Below, in pieces: positions 5,958 through 11,196 of a DNA stretch of 11,196 bases; position 1 is the stretch's first letter; each line of letters starts with the position of its first letter. Source of the DNA: Aquimarina sp. Lineage in GTDB: Bacteria; Bacteroidota; Bacteroidia; Flavobacteriales; Flavobacteriaceae. The position numbers and the translations under genes were made by a program. The stretch lies in the NCBI GenBank assembly GCA_002697475.1, contig NZVW01000161.1, positions 1-11,196 of the forward strand. Reading direction: 5' to 3'. The notes below the pieces were generated by a model. It worked only from the letters and a program-made list of their open reading frames with translations. It was not told the origin of the DNA and ran no database searches.

Positions 5958-6842
5958 ATGAAGATCGGAATATACGGTCAGTTTTATCACGAAAATTCAG
6001 GGATTTACATTCAGGAATTACTAGATATTCTTGACAAGAATAATGCTGAAGTTGTTATTGAAAAAAACTTCTTAGAACTCATACATAAGAATGATAAAAT
6101 TGAAAAATCGTATTCACACTTCAGCACTTTTGAAGAGCTGGACTCATCATACGATTTATTCTTTAGTATTGGTGGAGACGGAACAATCCTAAAAACCATA
6201 ACCTATGTCAGGGATTTGGGAATACCCATTGCAGGAATTAACACAGGACGACTAGGATTTTTAGCTACCATCCAGAAGGACGATATCAGAAACAGTGTTA
6301 AAGCTATCTTAGATAAAAAATATTACATATCTGAAAGAAGTTTATTGAGCATTCAGACTTCAAACAACAGCGAAGAGTTTGGAGTCTTAAATTTTGCCAT
6401 GAATGAAATAGCCGTAAGCAGGAGAAATACAACCTCTATGATCACGGTTCATACCCAGCTAAATGAAGAGTTCTTAAATTCGTACTGGGCAGACGGATTA
6501 ATTATTTCTACACCTACCGGCTCTACAGGATATTCCTTAAGTTGTGGAGGACCAGTGATAATGCCTGATGCAGAAAATATTGTCCTAACACCAATAGCAC
6601 CTCATAATCTTAACGCCAGACCACTTGTAATACCTGATGATAAAGAAATAAAACTTCAGATATCAGGAAGAGAAGACAACTACTTAGTATCTCTTGACTC
6701 CAGGATACATACACTCCCTAATGAAACCGTTATTCACATAAAAAAAGCCCCTTTTAAAATAAAGATGGCTGTACTTGAAGAAGAAAGCTTTTTGAAAACA
6801 CTACGAAAAAAAATGCTTTGGGGCGAAGATAAGCGTAATTAG
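5958..6842 (+). CDS. nadK: NAD kinase
   Basis: NAD kinase phosphorylates NAD to NADP, the only route to the cell's NADP pool. The 294-residue length is typical. The family's motifs are all present: SIGGDGT (70-76) with the catalytic Asp74, INTGRLGFLATI (94-105), FAMNEIAVSR (146-155) with the Asn-Glu pair that binds the NAD moiety, WADGLIISTPTGSTGYSLSCGGP (177-199), and NARPLVIP (219-226). The gene is downstream of the CBS/ACT protein with a 35-base gap and no visible terminator, so the two are probably cotranscribed. After it, 99 bases contain a separate promoter for the envelope genes and no convincing terminator. Confidence 0.97.
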   Translation: MKIGIYGQFYHENSGIYIQELLDILDKNNAEVVIEKNFLELIHKNDKIEKSYSHFSTFEELDSSYDLFFSIGGDGTILKTITYVRDLGIPIAGINTGRLGFLATIQKDDIRNSVKAILDKKYYISERSLLSIQTSNNSEEFGVLNFAMNEIAVSRRNTTSMITVHTQLNEEFLNSYWADGLIISTPTGSTGYSLSCGGPVIMPDAENIVLTPIAPHNLNARPLVIPDDKEIKLQISGREDNYLVSLDSRIHTLPNETVIHIKKAPFKIKMAVLEEESFLKTLRKKMLWGEDKRN

Positions 6843-6895
6843 ACAATAAAATAACCTAAAAACTGTTTTAAAAGCAGACTATTTGGCACAAATTC

Positions 6896-6924
6896 TTGTG
6901 TAGTAAAGTTAATTGTTATATTTG
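6896..6924 (+). promoter_or_regulatory. Promoter of the DUF6089-uppS-bamA genes
   Basis: TTG at 6896-6898, 18 bases, then TATATTTG at 6917-6924, a full match to the Bacteroidota -7 consensus. Transcription should begin near 6931, only about 11 bases before the ATG at 6942, so the mRNA leader would be very short. The 99-base gap holds no other clear signal. Confidence 0.75.
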
Positions 6925-6941
6925 CAAACTTTTGAAAATCT

Positions 6942-7625
6942 ATGAGATACTTAGCATCTATCATATTTGTAATAATATTTGGTCAAAATCTAAATGCTCA
7001 GACCTACGAAGTAGGACTTATGTTAGGCGGGTCTAACTATATTGGAGATATAGGCTCTACCTACTATATCGCGCCTAATGATCTGGCATTTGGAGCAATT
7101 GGAAAATGGAACAGAAGTAAAAGGCATGCTTTTAGAGCATCATTGCTTTATGCACAGTTCAACGCAGATGACGCTAATGGAGATAGAAGAAGAGAACAGA
7201 GAGGATATAGTTTTAGTAATTCTGTAAAAGAACTTTCCGTTGGGATGGAATTTAATTTTTGGGATTGGTATCTTTACGACTACGAACCTCAATTTACTCC
7301 ATATCTTTATACCGGTTTAACAGGATTCAATTATAGTGCTAAAGTTTTAGATCCATCAAACGGAAATCAAATTAGTGCTTATAGTGATAAGTGGAGCGTT
7401 GCCATTCCTATGGTTATAGGTATAAAAAAGAGTATGGGACGCAGATGGGTTTTGGGTGCAGAAATAGGTGCACGCTACACTTTTACAGATAATCTAGACG
7501 GGAGTGACCCTGATAATGATATAGGAAACGGTTTTGGTAATTTGGACAATAATGATTGGTATGTATTTACCGGAATTACATTGTCTTTTACCTGGGGCAG
7601 AATGCCCTGCTATTGTGCATTTTAA
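6942..7625 (+). CDS. DUF6089-family outer-membrane beta-barrel protein
   Basis: A 227-residue exported protein of unknown function. Residues 1-19 form a signal peptide (likely cut NLNA/QT). The mature part begins YEVGLMLGGSNYIGDIG and shows alternating hydrophobic and aromatic strands such as FTPYLYTGLTGFNY and WVLGAEIGARYTF, as in small outer-membrane barrels; it ends in Phe, the usual barrel C-terminal residue. I recognise it as the Bacteroidota DUF6089 family from this pattern and from the C-terminal GRMPCYCAF with Cys223 and Cys225. A conserved Cys-x-Cys at the end of a barrel is unusual and could be a disulfide or metal site (inference). It is the first gene after a strong promoter, and its stop codon is one base before the uppS start, so translation of uppS is probably coupled to it. 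A link to envelope biogenesis is suggested by position only. Confidence 0.85.
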   Translation: MRYLASIIFVIIFGQNLNAQTYEVGLMLGGSNYIGDIGSTYYIAPNDLAFGAIGKWNRSKRHAFRASLLYAQFNADDANGDRRREQRGYSFSNSVKELSVGMEFNFWDWYLYDYEPQFTPYLYTGLTGFNYSAKVLDPSNGNQISAYSDKWSVAIPMVIGIKKSMGRRWVLGAEIGARYTFTDNLDGSDPDNDIGNGFGNLDNNDWYVFTGITLSFTWGRMPCYCAF

Positions 7626-7626
7626 A

Positions 7627-8364
7627 ATGATTAGCAAAGAACAACTTACAAATAATATACCTCAACATGTAGCCATCATTATGGATGGTAACGGACGATG
7701 GGCAAAACAAAAAGGACTATTTAGAGCCGCAGGACACGAAAACGGGACTAAAGCAGTACGTGAAGCTGTAGAAGGCTGTGCTGAACTTGGAGTCAAATAT
7801 TTAACGTTATATGCATTTTCTACAGAAAACTGGAACAGACCGAAGTTAGAAGTAGAAACGTTAATGAAGCTTCTTGTTAAGTCTTTAAAAAAAGAAATTG
7901 ACACTCTTCATAAAAATAATATCAAACTTAATGCAATAGGAAATCTTGACCTATTACCAGCAAAAGCAAAAAAAGAATTACTTGAAGTTATTGAGAAAAC
8001 TCAGGGAAATTCGCATATGACGCTTACACTTGCATTAAGTTATGGAAGTAGAGAAGAACTTATAAAAACTATTCAGGAAATAAGTATTAAAGTTAAAAAT
8101 AGTGTAATTTCGCCACATTCAATAAATGAAGCAGTCATTAATGAACATTTGTATACAAAAACGTTACCAGATGTAGATCTTTTGATACGTACAAGCGGGG
8201 AACAACGTATCAGTAATTTTTTACTATGGCAGATTGCGTATGCAGAGTTATATTTTACAGAAATTTTATGGCCTGATTTTAAACAACCGGATTTATTTGA
8301 AGCCATATACAACTATCAACAAAGAGAAAGAAGATTTGGAAAAACAAGTGAGCAGCTTAGTTAA
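7627..8364 (+). CDS. uppS: Undecaprenyl diphosphate synthase (cis-isoprenyl transferase)
   Basis: UppS adds isopentenyl units in cis to farnesyl diphosphate, making the C55 lipid carrier for peptidoglycan and surface glycans. The 245-residue length is normal. Motifs: HVAIIMDGNGRWAKQKG with the catalytic Asp20 (14-30), GHENGTKAV (36-44), YLTLYAFSTENWNRP (58-72), LALSYGSREE (135-144, where many bacteria have SYGGR), DLLIRTSGEQRISNFLLWQ (184-202) and ELYFTEILWPDF (207-218). The open frame extends upstream to 7534, but the added 31 residues overlap the DUF6089 gene in another frame and have no family counterpart. The ATG at 7627 starts one base after the preceding stop and fits homologues. bamA begins four bases after the stop, so the two envelope genes are probably coupled. 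Confidence 0.96.
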   Translation: MISKEQLTNNIPQHVAIIMDGNGRWAKQKGLFRAAGHENGTKAVREAVEGCAELGVKYLTLYAFSTENWNRPKLEVETLMKLLVKSLKKEIDTLHKNNIKLNAIGNLDLLPAKAKKELLEVIEKTQGNSHMTLTLALSYGSREELIKTIQEISIKVKNSVISPHSINEAVINEHLYTKTLPDVDLLIRTSGEQRISNFLLWQIAYAELYFTEILWPDFKQPDLFEAIYNYQQRERRFGKTSEQLS

Positions 8365-8368
8365 GAAA

Positions 8369-11035
8369 ATGACAACAAAATTACCTATCACAAAACTAAT
8401 TACACTACTAATAGTTTTATTCACCATAAAAATTTCAGCTCAGACATTACCTGAAACAAATGGCCAAATATATGTTCTGGGAGAAATTAAAGTTACAGGT
8501 ACAACCACCTATAATGAAAGCACTGTAATTACTTATACAGGTTTAAAAAAGGGGGATCGTATTGCTTTACCGGGTGACAAAATAAGCCAAGTTATTAAGA
8601 AGCTATGGGATCTGGAGCTATTTAGTGATATTAATTTCTATATCACTAAAATAGAAGGCGATGTGGCAGATATAGAAATAAACATACAGGAAGTTCCTGA
8701 GCTTAACGAAGTTAAAATAAATGGAGTCAAGAAAAGGAAAGCCGAAGATCTTATCAAAGAAAACAACTTAACAAAAGGTGCTAAGGTAACTGAAAATCTT
8801 GTTACAACTACTAAGAACTTTATTTCAAGTAAATACAAAAAAGAGGGATACCTTAACACTAAAGTCGCAGTAAATCTTACCGAGTTTAAAGACACCGTAC
8901 CAGGCAATAAGGTCAATATGGTAGTTAGAGTAGACAAGGGAGAGCGAGTAAAGATTAACAGTATTACCATAGAAGGAAATGAGCGTTTTTCTGATGCCAA
9001 GGTTAAAAAGGCCATGAAAAACACTAAGAAAAAGAAATTTTGGAGGTTTTGGAAGCGCTCAAAGTATATCAAAGATGAGTATACAGAGGACAAAGAAAAT
9101 ATTGTAAAAAAATATAAAGAAAAAGGATATAGAGATGCCCGTATAGTTTCTGATACTTTAATTAAAGAAGAAGATGGGGAGATCGCCCTTAAAATGAATA
9201 TCGAAGAAGGTAATCGATATTATTTTGGTAACATATCTTTTATAGGAAATAGTGTTTACACAGATCAGCAATTAGCCCGTCAGCTAGTCATAAAAAAAGG
9301 AGATGTGTATAACGGTATACTGTTAGAAAAACAAATTGCAGATAATACTAAACCAGACGCAGATGATATAACTAACCTATATCAGAACAATGGTTACCTA
9401 TTCTCTAATATCGACGCTGTTGAGACGAAAGTCTACAATGATACAATTGATTTTGAAATAAGAATTAGAGAAGGTAAGCTGGTGCATTTTGACCATATTA
9501 CAGTTTCCGGAAATGATAAAACTAACGATCATGTAATTTACAGAATGCTTCGAACTAAGCCGGGAGAAGTATACAGTAAAGATGCAGTAGTTAGAACAAT
9601 CAGAGAATTAGGACAATTAGGATTTTTTGATCCTGAGCAATTGGAACCACAGTTTCAGAATGCAAATCCACAAGATGGTACTATCGATATAAACTACCCT
9701 GTTGTAGAAAAAGGATCCAGCCAGATAGAACTTCAAGGAGGTTTTGGAGGCGGTGGATTTATTGGTACGCTAGGTTTAGCTTTTAATAATTTTTCACTAA
9801 GAAACATTTTTAATAAAGAAGCATACTCTCCTTTACCTATGGGAGACGGACAAACTCTAAGACTAAGAGCACAAGCCAGTCAGTTTTTTCAAACGTATAG
9901 CTTATCTTTTATTGAACCTTGGTTAGGAGGTAAAAAACCTTATCAGTTATCTACGTCTATATCACATACAGTACAATTTTTATTTAATAACAGAACCAGA
10001 GATGTTGACAGAGATCGACGTTTCTTAATCACTGGCGGATCCATAGGTATAGCTAAACGATTAAACTGGCCTGATAATTACTTTACACTTTCTCAGGCAT
10101 TAAGTGTACGTCATTATAATTTAAAGAATTATAACACCGGTTTATTTACTTTTGGAGATGGTGCCTCAAATGATGTTTCCTACACCATAGGAATTAACAG
10201 AAATAACACAAGGATTAACCCTATATTTCCTACTGGTGGGTCGGAGTTCAATTTAGTTGCTAAACTATCTTTACCATCCTCACTTTGGGATGGAACAGAT
10301 TACAGCGCATTAGCTACGGAAAGAGATAATCTTCAGGATGAACAGGCAGAACTTATAAGACAAAATCCAGGAATAACAAATAACCCTAACCTGAATCCTC
10401 AAGCTTTCGATAGATTACAAGATATTAACGGAGAAATAGGAGAAATTGATCAGGAAAGATTTGACTGGCTGGAATATTATAAAATAAAATTTGATGGTAC
10501 GTGGTATACTAGTCTTATCAAATTAGGAAAACAGCCTCTAGTGCTTAGAACTAGAGCTGAATATGGTTTCTTAGGTGCTTACAACAATAATAGAGGTAAT
10601 ATACCTTTTGAAAGATTCTTTTTAGGAGGTGATGGATTAGGTGCAACTGCTCTTGATGGTAGAGAAGTTGTAGCACTTAGAGGATATCCTAATCAATCAC
10701 TTGTTCCACTAAGTAGATCAAATGATAATGATTCCGGACTTGATGGTGCAACAATTTATAATAAATATTCGTTAGAATTACGATATCCTATTACTTTAAA
10801 ACCGAGTGCATCTATTTACATGCTAGGTTTCTTAGAGGGAGGGGCATCGTATGACAATTTTAAAAGTTTTAATCCTTTCTTACTTAATCGTTCTGCCGGT
10901 GCAGGATTGCGTATATTTATGCCAGCTTTCGGACTATTAGGAATTGATTTTGGTTATGGATTTGACCCTATACCTGGTACTGATACAGGACCTAATGGTT
11001 GGGAAACTCACTTTATAATTGGTCAGCAATTTTAA
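8369..11035 (+). CDS. bamA: Outer-membrane protein assembly factor BamA
   Basis: BamA (Omp85 family) inserts beta-barrel proteins into the outer membrane. From the ATG at 8369 the protein has 888 residues, longer than the 810 of E. coli. A signal peptide covers 1-24 (cut ISA/QT). Five POTRA repeats are recognisable at about 36-110, 112-192, 194-283, 285-368 and 371-447, each closing with a strand such as INIQEVPELNEV or EIRIREGK. The barrel spans about 450-888, starting IELQGGFGGGGFIG and ending with Phe888. LRGY at 770-773 corresponds to the VRGF motif of the sixth loop. Two insertions stand out: a Lys/Trp-rich stretch at 219-236 in POTRA3 and a charged, helical-looking segment at about 645-705 in a barrel loop. 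The frame is open upstream to 8234, but that part overlaps uppS and precedes the signal peptide. An ompH/skp gene follows. Confidence 0.96.
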   Translation: MTTKLPITKLITLLIVLFTIKISAQTLPETNGQIYVLGEIKVTGTTTYNESTVITYTGLKKGDRIALPGDKISQVIKKLWDLELFSDINFYITKIEGDVADIEINIQEVPELNEVKINGVKKRKAEDLIKENNLTKGAKVTENLVTTTKNFISSKYKKEGYLNTKVAVNLTEFKDTVPGNKVNMVVRVDKGERVKINSITIEGNERFSDAKVKKAMKNTKKKKFWRFWKRSKYIKDEYTEDKENIVKKYKEKGYRDARIVSDTLIKEEDGEIALKMNIEEGNRYYFGNISFIGNSVYTDQQLARQLVIKKGDVYNGILLEKQIADNTKPDADDITNLYQNNGYLFSNIDAVETKVYNDTIDFEIRIREGKLVHFDHITVSGNDKTNDHVIYRMLRTKPGEVYSKDAVVRTIRELGQLGFFDPEQLEPQFQNANPQDGTIDINYPVVEKGSSQIELQGGFGGGGFIGTLGLAFNNFSLRNIFNKEAYSPLPMGDGQTLRLRAQASQFFQTYSLSFIEPWLGGKKPYQLSTSISHTVQFLFNNRTRDVDRDRRFLITGGSIGIAKRLNWPDNYFTLSQALSVRHYNLKNYNTGLFTFGDGASNDVSYTIGINRNNTRINPIFPTGGSEFNLVAKLSLPSSLWDGTDYSALATERDNLQDEQAELIRQNPGITNNPNLNPQAFDRLQDINGEIGEIDQERFDWLEYYKIKFDGTWYTSLIKLGKQPLVLRTRAEYGFLGAYNNNRGNIPFERFFLGGDGLGATALDGREVVALRGYPNQSLVPLSRSNDNDSGLDGATIYNKYSLELRYPITLKPSASIYMLGFLEGGASYDNFKSFNPFLLNRSAGAGLRIFMPAFGLLGIDFGYGFDPIPGTDTGPNGWETHFIIGQQF

Positions 11036-11037
11036 AT

Positions 11038-11054
11038 TTGGCACGATTATTTCT
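11038..11054 (+). promoter_or_regulatory. Weak sigma-54-like element before ompH
   Basis: TTGGCACG at 11038-11045 equals the -24 half of a sigma-54 promoter. Ten bases after the GG the expected GC of the -12 half is TC (11052-11053), so the second half is imperfect. A start near 11065 would leave only about 6 bases before the ompH ATG. This may be chance; ompH may simply be transcribed through from bamA. Confidence 0.2.
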
Positions 11055-11070
11055 ATAAACACAACAGATA

Positions 11071-11196
11071 ATGAAAACACAAGTTCTTTTAATTTTAGCG
11101 GCGATTGTACTACTGTTCTCAACAAGTCCTTTAATAGCTCAAAGGAGTATAAGGATTGGCTATATCGATATGGATTATATTTTAGAAAATGTTCCT
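11071..11196 (+). CDS. OmpH/Skp-family periplasmic chaperone, N-terminal part (cut by right edge)
   Basis: Skp/OmpH proteins are trimeric periplasmic chaperones that hold unfolded outer-membrane proteins on the way to BamA. Only the first 42 residues are in the window. They show a signal peptide (about 1-23, cut LIA/QR) followed by RSIRIGYIDMDYILENVP, the typical first strand and helix start of flavobacterial OmpH proteins. The ATG lies 35 bases after the bamA stop on the same strand, the usual place for this gene; bacteria often carry two in tandem here. The family call rests on this short N-terminus and on context; the remaining coiled-coil arms are outside the window. Confidence 0.88.
   Translation, partial: MKTQVLLILAAIVLLFSTSPLIAQRSIRIGYIDMDYILENVP

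Noticed and set aside
6857..6875. Possible terminator hairpin after nadK
   Set aside because: The stem is about 6 pairs, includes a G-T pair, is nearly all A/T in the middle and has no T-run after it.
6881..6898. TTGGCAC before the DUF6089 gene as a sigma-54 site
   Set aside because: The -12 half is absent at the required 10-base distance, and a perfect housekeeping-type promoter is present next to it.
7534..7626. Upstream extension of uppS overlapping the DUF6089 gene
   Set aside because: The extra 31 residues are the out-of-frame reading of the DUF6089 C-terminus and lie before the normal UppS N-terminus.
8234..8368. Upstream extension of bamA overlapping uppS
   Set aside because: It would put 45 residues ahead of a clear signal peptide, which must be N-terminal for export.
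8638..9093. 151-residue open frame on the minus strand inside bamA
   Set aside because: It lies wholly antisense to well-supported bamA coding sequence, shows no recognisable domain, and its hydrophobic make-up is what the opposite strand of Lys/Glu-rich codons gives.

Overview
The window looks like an ordinary chromosomal segment from a member of the Bacteroidota, most likely family Flavobacteriaceae; the genus cannot be fixed from this sequence. The evidence is the AT-rich composition, the lack of Shine-Dalgarno sequences (starts are preceded by A-rich stretches), several promoters of the Bacteroidota type (TTG, 18-19 bases, TAnnTTTG), and the gene set: CBS protein, NAD kinase, DUF6089-type outer-membrane protein, undecaprenyl diphosphate synthase, BamA and an OmpH/Skp-type chaperone in a row. 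There are no RNA genes, insertion sequences, prophage modules or CRISPR arrays, and no gap between genes exceeds about 120 bases.

Left half, minus strand, read from right to left. pdxJ (vitamin B6 synthesis) is followed after 2 bases by a YbfF-like alpha/beta hydrolase. A clear promoter then drives a tightly coupled pair: an OmpP1/FadL-type outer-membrane channel and a large SGNH/GDSL-type lipoprotein, ended by a hairpin terminator. Next comes a small four-helix membrane protein of the 'phage holin 4_2' family, and finally the start of tig (trigger factor), which runs off the left edge. The tig promoter lies inside the hairpin that ends the preceding gene.

Right half, plus strand. From the divergent region next to pdxJ run a CBS-domain/ACT-like protein and NAD kinase. 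A strong promoter then precedes an envelope gene run: DUF6089 barrel, uppS, bamA and the beginning of an ompH/skp gene cut by the right edge. The first three are separated by 1 and 4 bases and so are probably cotranscribed and translationally coupled. Together they supply the lipid carrier for wall and surface glycans (UppS), the outer-membrane protein insertase (BamA) and a periplasmic chaperone for its substrates (Skp).

I found no convincing new multi-gene system. The points most worth a second look are regulatory: a perfect 7-bp dyad filling the spacer of the fadL-SGNH promoter, and the terminator/promoter overlap before tig. The FadL + SGNH lipoprotein pair is also of interest as a probable surface lipid-handling unit, and the DUF6089 protein as an unknown coupled to uppS and bamA.
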